Source: Oceanitalea stevensii (GTDB lineage: Bacteria; Actinomycetota; Actinomycetes; Actinomycetales; Actinomycetaceae). Taken from it: a stretch of 64,000 nucleotides of DNA. The notes under the pieces are model-generated. The model did no database searches, had not been told where the DNA came from, and saw nothing but the letters and a program-made list of their open reading frames with translations. Where the stretch lies: the NCBI RefSeq assembly GCF_014837105.1, contig NZ_JACSPO010000005.1:131232-195231 (forward strand), read 5' to 3'. This document shows positions 47,501 through 55,186 of this stretch, piece by piece. Made by a program: the position numbers and the translations under genes. The first letter of the stretch is position 1; each line of letters opens with the position of its first letter.

Positions 47501-49189
47501 CTCGACGAGCATCCACTCCGCGATGCCCGCCGGCCCGCGGTTGGGGTTGTCGTTGCCGTTGTCCGGGGAGTAGTCGGCGAGGGAGAGGTTGCCGGTCTCC
47601 TCGTCGATCGCGAACTGGAAGGGGTTGCGGAAGCCCATCGCGTAGATCTCGGGCAGCGTCTTGTCCTCGGTGTCCTCGGACTCGTCGAACATGTTGCCCT
47701 CGGGGATCGCGTACGTGCTGCCGATCCCCGGCTCCGCGTCGGCAGCGATGTCCTCCAGCGGCGTGATGCGCAGGATCTTGCCGCGCAGGTCGTTGCTGTT
47801 GGCGGAGGTGGCCCGGGCGTCGTGGAACTGGCCGTCGCGCTCGGAGAGCGGCGCGTAGCCGCCCGAGGGCTCGGAGTGCGGGTTCACGTCGTCACCGACG
47901 CCGAGGTAGAGGTTGCCGTCCGCGTCGATCTCGACGACGCCGCCCGTGTGGCCGGGCTCGTCCGGCAGGCGCCGGGCCGGGACCTCGAGGATGACGCGCT
48001 CGGTGTCCGGCTCGATGATGCCCGTCTCGTGGTCCATGGTGAACCGGGAGAGCTGGCTGAAGAAGTTCGCGGGGTCGGTGTCGTCCTCGCTCGCGGGCGA
48101 GTAGTACAGGTAGAGGTGGCCGCTCTCGGCGAAGTCCGGGGCCAGCGCGATGCCGAGCAGCCCGTCCTCACCGCCGGAGTAGACGTCCAGCTCGAGCGCC
48201 GTCGTCGTCGTGTGCGTCTCGGGGTCGTAGACCCGGACCTGCCCACGGACGAGCTCGGTGAAGAAGACGCGGCCGTCGTCGGCGATGTCCATGCCGAAGG
48301 GGGCGGAGGTGTTCTGGTCGAGCGCGACCCGCTCGTACATGTCCCAGTTCGTGCCGCCGCAGTCACCCTCGGCGAGTCCGGCGGCCCACTCGACGCCACC
48401 GAGGATGTGGCCGAGCAGCTCGGGCTCCTCGAAGTGGGAGGGGAAGTGCCCCATGCCGGTCACCCAGGCGCGACCGCCGTCGTAGAGCTTGCACCACGAG
48501 ATCGGGTGGTCGTAGCCCATGCGGTTGCCGCCGGGCTCGTAGGTCGACTCGTCCATCGTGGCGAGCACGTGGGCCTCGCCGCGGACGTTGGCGGAGTAGT
48601 TGTACCACTCGTCCGCGCGCTCCCAGCGCTGCGGGAGGTGGTCGGTCGAGGGGTGAGACTGGTCCTCCACCCGCACGGTGCCGGTGAGGCCCGGGTCGGT
48701 ACCGGTCGCGGCGTGGCCGGGCATGAGCGCGCCGACGAGCTCGTCCCACCAGTCGTAGTCGCCGCGCATGTCGGTGGCGTTGTGGATGGCGACGATGCCG
48801 CCGCCCGCCTGCTGGTAGCCCTCCAGGGCCTCCTTCTCGTCCGCGGTCCACGGGTCGCCGGAGGTCTGGAACATGACGAGGGCGTCGAACTGTGCGAGGT
48901 CCTCGTCGGTGAAGATCGAGGAGTCCTCGGTCCACACGGACCCGATGCCGGCCTCCTCGAAGGAGTCCATGAGCAGGGGCGTGCCCTGCTCGATGGTGTC
49001 GCCGTGGCGCCAGGCCGCGGTCTCGGTGAAGACGAGGACGTTCGCCCGGTCGCCCTCCCGCGTGTCGATGATGTCGTGCTCTGGCTCGACGACGGCGGAC
49101 GCCGGCATCGCGGTGAGCAGGGACAGGCCCAACGCACTCACCGCGACCGACGCCACCGGCCGTCCCCAGCCGGGACGTGAGGTGCTCAT
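41597..49189 (-). CDS. giant secreted ThuA / sugar dehydrogenase / 3-keto-disaccharide hydrolase fusion with five-repeat C-terminal module
   Basis: A 2530-residue exported protein, last gene of the sugar operon. Approximate domains: signal peptide 1-33; ThuA 49-270; PQQ-dependent sugar dehydrogenase-type propeller 286-738; PKD 746-833; linking region with LGHDAHSHPAEPFRGRTG; CBM6-like 937-1067; Ig-like 1072-1163; three concanavalin/DUF1349-like domains 1166-1347, 1370-1560, 1566-1770. Then Cu/Zn-SOD-like 1783-1926 with HLHDGSCMDHGGHYMHD; OmpL47-like 1927-1995; Ig-like to ~2070; DUF1080/3-keto-disaccharide hydrolase 2086-2268 (YRALFDGTQESLDAW, DNSGVFVGFPDP). Five 45-residue repeats 2286-2510; 20-residue Ala/Lys tail. 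GGAGGAATTC precedes the ATG. ThuA and DUF1080 families are tied to 3-keto sugars, so I infer extracellular oxidation and cleavage of a glycoside. Domain calls are by eye; borders are rough. Confidence 0.9.
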   Translation of the reverse strand: MSTSRPGWGRPVASVAVSALGLSLLTAMPASAVVEPEHDIIDTREGDRANVLVFTETAAWRHGDTIEQGTPLLMDSFEEAGIGSVWTEDSSIFTDEDLAQFDALVMFQTSGDPWTADEKEALEGYQQAGGGIVAIHNATDMRGDYDWWDELVGALMPGHAATGTDPGLTGTVRVEDQSHPSTDHLPQRWERADEWYNYSANVRGEAHVLATMDESTYEPGGNRMGYDHPISWCKLYDGGRAWVTGMGHFPSHFEEPELLGHILGGVEWAAGLAEGDCGGTNWDMYERVALDQNTSAPFGMDIADDGRVFFTELVRGQVRVYDPETHTTTTALELDVYSGGEDGLLGIALAPDFAESGHLYLYYSPASEDDTDPANFFSQLSRFTMDHETGIIEPDTERVILEVPARRLPDEPGHTGGVVEIDADGNLYLGVGDDVNPHSEPSGGYAPLSERDGQFHDARATSANSNDLRGKILRITPLEDIAADAEPGIGSTYAIPEGNMFDESEDTEDKTLPEIYAMGFRNPFQFAIDEETGNLSLADYSPDNGNDNPNRGPAGIAEWMLVEEPGFYGWPLCMGDNEPFRDVDYRTNPVTVGEYFDCENPVNDSIHNTGLTELPAAVAPDMWYGYQRASHPEIVTQGGGLAPMGGPFYHYDPELDSDTKFPPAFDGQPFFFEWARNKMYSLLLTEDGTGLEKVNQFLPSEPFMAPIEAKFGPDGSMYVLDWGGGFGRHNPDSGLHRIDYVSGSRSPSAVATATPDSGQAPLEVTFDGSGSSDPENEELTYAWDFDGDGETDSTEASPTTTYTENGVYDARLTVTDPHGKTGTTTVPVTVGNTRPEISFNLPPDGAFFNFGDEISWDIEATDAEEEIADEDIIVQPALGHDAHSHPAEPFRGRTGTVATSLGGGHSDDMNVFYVLDARYTDSGGDGVPALTGQDTSLLFGKIREAEFFAESDGVTAAASRDVEGHGTSISGQDGAWASYDPVNLVNIDRLLLRVASATGGDIELRMGAPDGELLATAAVPSTGGLSRYTDVAVDVTDPGETFELYVVFVGEGERRLNFIEADGKGVSPTTTPRVAVTAPTGAESLEPGEITVTAEATDAENEITQVEFFVGDESIGVDDEAPYSVTWEVTEESVYQLTAVATNDNGVSTTSRIVPVTVGEPFGDFSQFTNARGEFSRGEDGSFVITSGGANMWNAADEYSSLYLPAGADEDWSATVKVVSQGNSHGSAKAGLIVRNDITAPGQSAGYAALGIRPSGGFEWLRSANGNGQLNASTAAGSTAYPAWVRIVRDGDQYTAFHSTNGEDFAQIGQPVTLPGAASVQDLGLFVTAHHATATSEVVFSDFVFDDDPVVPGPDPDPEPGPGPVCPVSMSDEFDGDDLSAQRWSTVRGDVSVADGALHLPVTTGDIDGVNTGPISFVGQPVPSGEWQVDTQVTLAHERHWQYSGLMLHSGDDDYTKLTFTRSDNGSRFLEFWTEAGGSRTQNAANVNLPADTPASVHLRLSSDGENVTAAYSLDGEEFTTLDGSAVLDPEATLGVVAAGDTGAGGGVAVVDHVRVTPDREDDGEREPSDEFEGDALDGCRWDATVRYNEENVSVADGELHVVTAPGDINNDNPDSPENFILQSAPEGDWTVETRFHAPLIHRWQYAGLLAYGDDDEYVKLDVVARNEPGSALNLGAELVSEVDGSFGAGGNRSVDLAAEPEGDYWHLRMSRTGDSYAGWVSEDGESWTPLGDPVTHAGDLSAVGLVAIGPEQTEPTTVSFDWFRVVDGDVEPPVDEDAPTVEGNVLGRSIGEFAPMGHGAGTTLDIGGTATFEKTATGTAVSVRVTGLLPGQEYASHLHDGSCMDHGGHYMHDPAGPARPPNEIWASSSNDPEGNLRPNRNGTAVGSGAATWIARQEPLSIMVHDSEPPGLPIACADFAAYEAPASLVAQADDGEGSGVDTVEYSLDGGEWTTLDGAVPVDEPGAHTAAFRATDAAGNTSEVHEVEFRVAGEVAEPTEVTPQAVTFTDEDGTDDDTYTVPAVEGVEYVVDGEVVGAGTHPGSGTVTVTARALEGYVLAEGATAEWEHTFSTEGGEPEPPACEPGEVEEGYRALFDGTQESLDAWRMAGPGSFELQEDCSMLSVGGMGLLWYPEELGSYSLKLDWMMDGDDNSGVFVGFPDPGDDPWIAVNEGYEIQIDATDEDDRTTGAIYTFQSADLEARDEALNPPGEWNSYEIVVEGQNIKVFLNEVLVNDFDSTHPDRDLTAGFIGLQNHGNGDDVYFRNVRVADLEEEPEPEPQPDRRTAEFHLSNSWQGSTDVHFMYGRWADEVLIGDWDGDGKDTIAVRRGNVFHVSNAQQGGDADAVITYGRPGDTILVGDWDGDGRDTFAVRRGNAYHVKNSMRGGDADSVFRYGREADTVLVGDWDGNGTDTFAVRRAATYHVKNSLRGGDADTVFTYGRAGDVTLAGDWDGNGTDTLTIQRGRVFHVNNSLRGGDADRVLTFGREGDEVHVGDWDGNGTDTLGIRRPVGQAPAPAAAAKEVTGTAKVA
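41600..41659 (-). other. 20-residue C-terminal tail shared with metallophosphoesterase
   Basis: GQAPAPAAAAKEVTGTAKVA follows the fifth repeat. The protein at 61802 ends in a tail of identical length and pattern, GEAPAAAGSTKDVTALTKAG. Shared positions are G, A-P-A, K-(D/E)-V-T and K. It is not LPxTG. Possible export, processing or anchoring signal. Confidence 0.6.
41660..42334 (-). repeat. Five-repeat GDWDGDG module of the giant protein
   Basis: Five in-frame repeats of exactly 45 codons (residues 2286-2510). Core: YGRxxDxVLVGDWDGDG, xDTFAVRRG, YHVKNSLRGGDAD. Repeat 1 has WQGSTDVHF; repeat 4 has LAGDWDGNG and TIQRGR. DNA of the repeats is also similar, e.g. 41761 and 41901. Confidence 0.92.
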
Positions 49190-49261
49190 GAGACGAATTC
49201 CTCCATTGGATCGCGCATCTGCTTGCTTCTTCGCCGCCCGACAGTGGACGGTTGACCCCCG

Positions 49262-50119
49262 TCAGCTCCTGCGCATCAACCCCTTCAGGTGGGCCAGACC
49301 GTCGACGGCGATGGCGTCCTGGGTGGCCGCGAGCGGCCGCCAGATGGACGCGGCCGTCGCGATGGTCGCGTTCTCGGCCGTGAAGGACTCGATGCACAGG
49401 GGGCCCGCGTAGCCGGCGTCGTCGAGCGCGGTGAGGATGTCGCGCCAGGGCAGGTGGTCGGCGCCGGGGGCGCCGCGGTCGTTCGCGCACACCTGGACGT
49501 GGGCGATGCGGGAGCCGGCCCGGCGGATCGCGGCGGGCACGTCCCGCTCCTCGATGTTGAGGTGGTAGACGTCGAGGAGGATGCCGACGTCGGGCACCGG
49601 GGCGAGCGCCTCCAGTGCCTGGTCGACCGTGTTGATCAGCGAGGTCTCGTACCGGTTGAGGGGCTCGACGGCGATCCGCACCCCGGCCTGCACGCCGTGC
49701 TCGGCCACGGGGGCCAGGTGCTCGGCGAGCTCGGCGTAGCAGCGGCGCCGCTCGTCGTCGTCCATCCGCCACGTGCGCCCCACGGAGGCGTAGGCGGGCC
49801 CGGCGATGACCGGGGAGCCGACGGCGTGGGCGGCGTCGATGACGCCCCGCAGGTAGTCCTGGGTGCGGCGCACGGTCGCGTCGTCGGTGGCGACGAGCTC
49901 GCTGCCCTCGCCCATGACGAGGGTGACGGTCGCGCCGAGGCCGAGGTCCGCGAGCAGGGTCGCGGCGCCGGCCGGGTCCCAGTCGCCCAGGTGCTCGACC
50001 GGGAGCTCGACGAGGTCGAAGCCCCAGTCCTTGATCTGCGGCGCGAGGCGGCGCAGGGAGTCGTCGGTGAGCGGGGAGGTCCACACCCAGGTGTTCACGC
50101 CGATCTGGCGAGACGTCAT
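49262..50119 (-). CDS. sugar phosphate isomerase/epimerase-like TIM barrel
   Basis: A 285-residue xylose-isomerase-like (AP_endonuc_2) TIM barrel. Metal ligands of the D-psicose/tagatose 3-epimerase group are visible: AVEPLNRYETS (Glu), LLDVYHLNIEE (Asp), HVQVCANDRG and CIESFTAEN (Glu). With a Gfo/Idh/MocA dehydrogenase in the same operon, it resembles the E. coli YcjR/YcjS pair acting on 3-keto sugars, which supports a cytoplasmic epimerase or retro-aldol role. Sixth gene of the operon; ATG at 50119 with AAGGATGG upstream. Exact reaction unknown. Confidence 0.9.
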   Translation of the reverse strand: MTSRQIGVNTWVWTSPLTDDSLRRLAPQIKDWGFDLVELPVEHLGDWDPAGAATLLADLGLGATVTLVMGEGSELVATDDATVRRTQDYLRGVIDAAHAVGSPVIAGPAYASVGRTWRMDDDERRRCYAELAEHLAPVAEHGVQAGVRIAVEPLNRYETSLINTVDQALEALAPVPDVGILLDVYHLNIEERDVPAAIRRAGSRIAHVQVCANDRGAPGADHLPWRDILTALDDAGYAGPLCIESFTAENATIATAASIWRPLAATQDAIAVDGLAHLKGLMRRS

Positions 50120-50187
50120 CGTCCATCCTTCGTCGGGCCGGGCGCCTGTGCCCGGCGGGACGCCGGGGGGGGCGGGGCCCGGGCGGG

Positions 50188-50224
50188 CCGCCGTGGGCCA
50201 CCGGGGGGCGGCGCCCCACGGCGG
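50188..50224. promoter_or_regulatory. Intercistronic hairpin after binding-protein gene
   Basis: CCGCCGTGGG (50188-50197) and CCCACGGCGG (50215-50224) form a perfect 10-bp stem overlapping the region just after the binding-protein stop (50232-50234). Such hairpins after binding-protein genes commonly raise mRNA stability or reduce downstream expression. Confidence 0.6.
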
Positions 50225-50231
50225 GGTCGTG

Positions 50232-51479
50232 CTAGTTGCCCTGCCAGGCCTCGGGGAAGCCGGGGAGGTCCTCGCCGCCGAACTTGGCGTAGTGCAGCGA
50301 GGGCATGTCGGCGTTCCGCTCGAGGTAGTCGTCGAGGTCGGCGTCGGTGATCGGCTCCTGCGGGAGCACCCACTCGGCCGGGACCTCCTCGCCGGCCCAG
50401 ATCATCTGGGCGGCCAGGACGGGCGTGCGCCACTGGAAGTTGGAGTAGCTCAGGCCGATGGCCGTCATCCCCGTCTCCTTCCACTTGCGCATGAAGCTCA
50501 GCTCGTCCTCACCGACGAAGACGGGGTAGTCCACGCCCATGTCCTCGAAGGCCTCGACGGCGGCGACGGCGCCGTCACCGGCGTCCATCCAGATGCCGTC
50601 GACGTCCCCGCGCTGGAGGTACTGGGTGACGATGTCCTTGATCGCAGCGGCGTCGCCACCGGTGAACTCCTGGCCCACCACCTCGATGTCGTTCTGCGAG
50701 AAGATGTCGTTCGCCGCGCCCCAGCGGTGCTCGAGGACGTCGACGCCCGGGAGGATCCGCAGCGCCAGGACCTTCGAGCCGGGCTCGAGGTTGTCGACGA
50801 GGAACTCCGCGCCGCTCGCGCCGTAGGCGTAGCCGCCGATCGGGTGGATGAAGGTGACGGCGCAGTCGGTGTTGACCCCGCGGTCGAAGACGATGACGGG
50901 GGCGCCGCTCGCGCACGCCGCCTCGACGGCGGGGGTGAGGGTCGCCGTCGTCGACGGGGAGATGATGATCGCGCCGCAGTCGCCGTCGGAGACGAAGGAC
51001 TCGATGTCGGAGATCTGCTTGTTGTCGTCGTCGCCGGCGTCGGCGACGCGGAACTCACCGATGACGCCCTCCTCCTGGAGGACCTCCACCTGCTGCTGCA
51101 TGGTGGTCCACCCGGTGACGCGCCACGGGTTGGAGATCGAGGCGTTGGAGAAGCACAGCGTCTGGGCGCCGTCGGCGGCGAACTCGGAGGTGTCGACCAT
51201 CTCGATGGGCTCGATCATCTGCAGCCACGGGGTGGCGGGGTCGCCCTCGGGCTCCATGTCGCGCTGGGCGAGCTCGCGCTCATAGTCCGCGCGGACGAAG
51301 AACTCGCCCTCGGGGGTACCGCCCTCCTCGCCGGTGCCGTCACCGGCGTCGTCGCCGGCGTCCTGGGAGGCGGCGGTCGTGGGGTCCGCGGACTCGGACG
51401 GGGTGTCGGTGGTGCAGGCCGTGAGGACGAGGCCCAGGCCGAGGACGCCTGCGGTGAGGCGGAGCGTGGTGTGCTTCAT
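50232..51479 (-). CDS. sugar ABC transporter substrate-binding lipoprotein
   Basis: A 415-residue type I periplasmic-binding protein anchored as a lipoprotein (MKHTTLRLTAGVLGLGLVLT then AC at the lipobox). A 45-residue acidic/Thr-rich spacer follows. Ribose-family landmarks include LCFSNASISNPW, CGAIIISPSTTATLTPAVEA, GAPVIVFDRGVN and GAVAAVEAFEDMGVDYPVFV. The ATG at 51479 has an excellent AGGAGGG 6 nt upstream, suggesting high expression, normal for binding proteins. It delivers the sugar to the two permeases encoded just upstream. Confidence 0.95.
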   Translation of the reverse strand: MKHTTLRLTAGVLGLGLVLTACTTDTPSESADPTTAASQDAGDDAGDGTGEEGGTPEGEFFVRADYERELAQRDMEPEGDPATPWLQMIEPIEMVDTSEFAADGAQTLCFSNASISNPWRVTGWTTMQQQVEVLQEEGVIGEFRVADAGDDDNKQISDIESFVSDGDCGAIIISPSTTATLTPAVEAACASGAPVIVFDRGVNTDCAVTFIHPIGGYAYGASGAEFLVDNLEPGSKVLALRILPGVDVLEHRWGAANDIFSQNDIEVVGQEFTGGDAAAIKDIVTQYLQRGDVDGIWMDAGDGAVAAVEAFEDMGVDYPVFVGEDELSFMRKWKETGMTAIGLSYSNFQWRTPVLAAQMIWAGEEVPAEWVLPQEPITDADLDDYLERNADMPSLHYAKFGGEDLPGFPEAWQGN

Positions 51480-51552
51480 CAGTACCCTCCTTGGTAGCGA
51501 TGCGGGGTCGGTAGGTCGTGGGTCGGGCGTGCGGACGGGACTGCGGCTCAGC

Positions 51553-52602
51553 TCATGCGGCTCCCACGGGCTGGGGCTCGGCCGGGGTCTGCGGGGCGGT
51601 CGTGCGGCTGCCGCGGCGCATGCGGGACTGGTTCGCCGCGAAGGCGACGGCGGCGATGATGATGACGCCCTGGATGGTGGGGTTGAGGGTCGAGGGCATG
51701 TCGAGCTGGACGAGCAGCCGCTCGAGCAGCTGGTAGGTGAGCGCACCGGCGATCGCCCCGACGATCCACCCGCGCCCTCCGCCGAGGAGCACACCACCGA
51801 GGACGACGGCGGTGATCGCGGTGAACTCCATGCCCTGGCCCACCTGGGCGGTGACGCCGGCGAAGCCGCCGACGAGGATGCCCGCGACCGTGGCGAAGAG
51901 GGCGGACAGGACGAAGGCCCCGGTGCGCACGATCCACACGCGGCCGCCGGCGAAGGTGGCGGCGGTGTCGTTGTCGCCCGTCGCGACGAGCACCCGCCCG
52001 TAGGAGGACCTCATGACGAGGATCCCGACGACGGCGAGCGCCACCATGATGAGCAGCGCGTAGGGCAGCTGGCGCAGGACGGGCATGTCGATGCCCATGC
52101 GGCCCCACTGGCGGAAGGTCTCCGACAGCGCGCCGGTGGGCGCGCCGCCGGTCCACAGCCGGATGGCGCCGTAGAGGACGAGCATCGTGCCGAGGGTGGT
52201 GATGAAGGACGGGACCCGCAGCAGGGTGGTGACGAGGCCGTTGACGAGGCCGACGAGCAGCCCGAAGCCGATCATGAGCGCGATGACCGGCCAGGTGCGG
52301 TCCTCCTCGCCGTTGATGAGCTTGGCGGCGATGACCACCTGCGCCCCCACGAGGCTGCCGACGGAGAGGTCGAACTCACCGGAGACGATGACGAAGTACT
52401 GGCCGATGGCGAGGACGACGAGCGGCGCCGCGTTGCGCAGGAAGGCCATGAGCGACGGCGGCTCGTAGAAGCCCGGGTTGAGCACGAGCATGACGACGAC
52501 GAGGAAGGCCAGCACGACGAGCACCGGCCCGCTGCCGTTGTGCCGCAGCTGGGTGAGGACGGAGGGCCGCGCGGGGCGGGCAGCCTCGGTACGGCTGGTC
52601 AC
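51553..52602 (-). CDS. ribose-type ABC sugar permease (second)
   Basis: A 349-residue BPD_transp_2 permease with ~10 helices. LAIGQYFVIVSGEFDLSVGS is the family hallmark, and AITAVVLGGVLLGGGRGWIV the ATPase-contact loop. GTG at 52602 overlaps the stop of the first permease (GTGA, 52599-52602). Two different permeases imply a heteromeric channel. Confidence 0.94.
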   Translation of the reverse strand: MTSRTEAARPARPSVLTQLRHNGSGPVLVVLAFLVVVMLVLNPGFYEPPSLMAFLRNAAPLVVLAIGQYFVIVSGEFDLSVGSLVGAQVVIAAKLINGEEDRTWPVIALMIGFGLLVGLVNGLVTTLLRVPSFITTLGTMLVLYGAIRLWTGGAPTGALSETFRQWGRMGIDMPVLRQLPYALLIMVALAVVGILVMRSSYGRVLVATGDNDTAATFAGGRVWIVRTGAFVLSALFATVAGILVGGFAGVTAQVGQGMEFTAITAVVLGGVLLGGGRGWIVGAIAGALTYQLLERLLVQLDMPSTLNPTIQGVIIIAAVAFAANQSRMRRGSRTTAPQTPAEPQPVGAA

Positions 52603-53687
52603 GAGTGGCCCCCTTCGGTCGCCGGTGCCGGTCTCGCGCGGCGGGACGTCGCGTCCCGGAAGCGGGCCCTGGCCTTCTTCGGGTCGATCTGCCGGCGGGC
52701 GTACATGGCGACGGCCGCGATGATGATCGTGCCGCGCAGCACGTCGCGGAAGAACGGGTTGATCTGCAGCGAGTTGAACAGGCTGTCGAGGACGCCGAGG
52801 ATGAGGACGGCGGCGATCGTGCCGCCGATCCCGCCCCGGCCACCGAGGAGCAGCGTGCCGCCCAGGACGACGGCGGCGATGGAGTCGAGGTCGTAGCCCG
52901 CGCCGTAGATCTGGGCGCCGACGCCCGTGCTGAACCGGGCGGCGAGCAGCAGGCCGGCCAGTCCGGCCATCGTCGAGCACATGACGTGCGCGATGACGAG
53001 GGTGCGGTCGGTGCGGATGCCCGAGAGCCGGGCGACGTCGATGTTGCCGCCGACGGCGAACATGCTGTGGCCCAGCCGCGTGCGGTGGAGCATGAGGACG
53101 CCCACGCCGGCGATGACGAGCATGATGACGGCCGACAGCGGCAGGATCCCGATGCGCGTGTAGCCGAAGCCCTGGAAGGACGTGGGCACCGCGCCGGACG
53201 GGCCGGGGTAGCGGGTGTCGAGGAAGCCCTTGATGATGAGGCCCGAGCCGAGCGTCGTGATGAACGCGTGGACGCCGAGCTTGGTGGTGACGATCCCGTT
53301 GAACAGGCCGACGGCGGCCGAGACGCCCAGCGCCGCGGCGACACCGAGGAGCACCCGTGACTCGTCACCGTCCATGACGACAGCGGCGACGAGGCTGCTG
53401 AGGGCCGCCACGTACCCGACCGACAGGTCCAGGGAGCGGCACAGGATGACGAGGGTCTGCCCGATGGCGATGAAGCCGAGCAGGCTGGAGCGGGTGAGGA
53501 TGTCGATGATCGAGCCACCGCTGAACAGGTTGTCCCCGCGCATGGCGAGGAGCACGCCGGCGACGACGAGCAGGATCAGCAGGGCGACGTAGATGAGCGG
53601 GACCGAGCGCAGCGGGGAGCGCCGGGCGGGAGAGGTGCGGGCGGGGCTGCTCGGTGCGGCTCCGACCTCGGGGGTGGCGGTCATCAT
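52599..53687 (-). CDS. ribose-type ABC sugar permease (first)
   Basis: A 362-residue BPD_transp_2 permease: FIAIGQTLVILCRSLDLSVG and LDSIAAVVLGGTLLLGGRGG are the diagnostic segments. An N-terminal Ala/Pro/Arg-rich tail precedes the first helix. ATG at 53687 (followed by a second ATG) overlaps the ATPase stop by ATGA, with GGAGAG upstream. Paired with the downstream permease. Confidence 0.94.
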   Translation of the reverse strand: MMTATPEVGAAPSSPARTSPARRSPLRSVPLIYVALLILLVVAGVLLAMRGDNLFSGGSIIDILTRSSLLGFIAIGQTLVILCRSLDLSVGYVAALSSLVAAVVMDGDESRVLLGVAAALGVSAAVGLFNGIVTTKLGVHAFITTLGSGLIIKGFLDTRYPGPSGAVPTSFQGFGYTRIGILPLSAVIMLVIAGVGVLMLHRTRLGHSMFAVGGNIDVARLSGIRTDRTLVIAHVMCSTMAGLAGLLLAARFSTGVGAQIYGAGYDLDSIAAVVLGGTLLLGGRGGIGGTIAAVLILGVLDSLFNSLQINPFFRDVLRGTIIIAAVAMYARRQIDPKKARARFRDATSRRARPAPATEGGHS

Positions 53688-55186
53688 GCGCTCTCCTCCA
53701 ACGCGTCGTGGCGGGTGGCCAGGGCCATGACGGCCTCCTCGTCGCAGCCGCCGGGCAGCTCGCCGCTGATCTCACCGTCGTGGAGCACGATGATCCGGTC
53801 GGCCATGCCGATGACCTCCGGCAGCTCGGAGGAGATGAGGACGATGGCCACGCCCTCGGCGGCGAGGTCACGCATGAGCTCGTAGACGGCCCGCTTGGCC
53901 CCGACGTCGATGCCGCGGGTGGGCTCGTCCATGACGATGACGCCGGGGTCGGTGACGAGCCACTTGGCCAGGACGACCTTCTGCTGGTTGCCGCCGGACA
54001 GGAAGCGGACCTCGTGGCTGCCGCTGCGGGCGGCGAGCTCGAGGGAGGAGAGGATCTCGGGGACCCGGCGGGCCCGGCGCGCGGCCTGACGGGGGACGAC
54101 GGCATCGAGCACGAGGCGGGCGTTGGCGGCGACGGACTGGTTGAGGGCCAGGCCCTCGGCCTTGCGGTCCTCGGTGACGAGGGCCAGGCCCGAGCGCACG
54201 GCGTCGCGAGGGGAGCGCGGGTCCACGCGCTTGCCGTCGACGTGCACCTCGCCGCTGCGGAAGCGCTCGACGCCGAAGAGGCCGTGGGCGATCTCGGTGC
54301 GCCCGCTGCCCTGGAGGCCGGCGAGGGCGACGATCTCCCCCGCGCGGACCTCGAAGCTGATGTCGCGGACCATGTCGTTGCCCACGCCGCGCACGGCCAG
54401 ACGGACGTCACCCTTGCGGGTGCCCTCCCGCGGCTCGGGGAACAGGGCGCTGATCGAACGGCCGACCATCTTCCGGACGAGCTCGTCGGAGGTGATGCTC
54501 GCGGTCTCGACCGTGTCGACGAGACTGCCGTCCTTGAGGATGGTGATCCGGTCGCAGAGGTCGAAGATCTCCTTGAGCCGGTGCGAGACGTACAGGACGG
54601 CGACGCCGCGGTCCTGCAGACGGCGCACGAGGCGGTAGAGGAGCTCGACCTCGTGGTCCGCGAGCGCCGCGGTGGGCTCGTCCATCGAGATGATCCGGGC
54701 GTCGAAGGACATCGCCTTGACGATCTCGACGACCTGCTGCTCGGCGACGGACAGCGCGCGGACCTTGACGTCCGGGGCGATGGTGTCCACGCCGAGGTCC
54801 GCGAGGAGGGCGGCGGTGTCGCGCACCATCTGGGCGCGGTCGACCAGGCCGCGGCGGCGTGGCTCGCGGCCGAGGTAGACGTTCTCGGCGACGGTCCGCT
54901 CGGGCAGGAGGTTGAACTCCTGGAAGACGGTGGTGACGCCGGCGGCCTGTGCCTCGAGCGGGTGGGCGAAGGTGACGGGCGCGCCGTCGAGCTCGATGGT
55001 GCCGGTGTCGGCGGGCTGCACCCCGGCGAGGATCTTCATGAGCGTCGACTTGCCCGCGCCGTTCTCCCCGACGAGGGCGTGGACCTCCCCCGCGCGGACC
55101 TCGAGGTCGATGCCGGTGAGGACCTGCACCCCGAAGAAGGACTTGGTGATGCCGCGCATCCGGAGGAGCGGCGCGTCCGCGCTCAC
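53684..55186 (-). CDS. sugar ABC transporter ATPase (RbsA/MglA type)
   Basis: A 500-residue protein with two nucleotide-binding domains. Domain 1 has GENGAGKSTLMKILAGV, signature LSVAEQQVVEI and DEPTAALADHE. Domain 2 has the degenerate P-loop GLQGSGRTEI typical of the class, LSGGNQQKVVLAKW and DEPTRGIDVGAK. GTG at 55186 overlaps the stop of the dehydrogenase gene (GTGA); the longer frame to 55339 lies inside that gene. Energises import of the operon's substrate. Confidence 0.95.
   Translation of the reverse strand: MSADAPLLRMRGITKSFFGVQVLTGIDLEVRAGEVHALVGENGAGKSTLMKILAGVQPADTGTIELDGAPVTFAHPLEAQAAGVTTVFQEFNLLPERTVAENVYLGREPRRRGLVDRAQMVRDTAALLADLGVDTIAPDVKVRALSVAEQQVVEIVKAMSFDARIISMDEPTAALADHEVELLYRLVRRLQDRGVAVLYVSHRLKEIFDLCDRITILKDGSLVDTVETASITSDELVRKMVGRSISALFPEPREGTRKGDVRLAVRGVGNDMVRDISFEVRAGEIVALAGLQGSGRTEIAHGLFGVERFRSGEVHVDGKRVDPRSPRDAVRSGLALVTEDRKAEGLALNQSVAANARLVLDAVVPRQAARRARRVPEILSSLELAARSGSHEVRFLSGGNQQKVVLAKWLVTDPGVIVMDEPTRGIDVGAKRAVYELMRDLAAEGVAIVLISSELPEVIGMADRIIVLHDGEISGELPGGCDEEAVMALATRHDALEESA

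Noticed and set aside
41714-49180. A 2488-codon open frame on the plus strand opposite the giant gene
   Set aside because: It is the GC-driven antisense shadow of the 2530-residue gene: no domains, Val/Arg/Gly/Asp-rich composition and no ribosome binding site.
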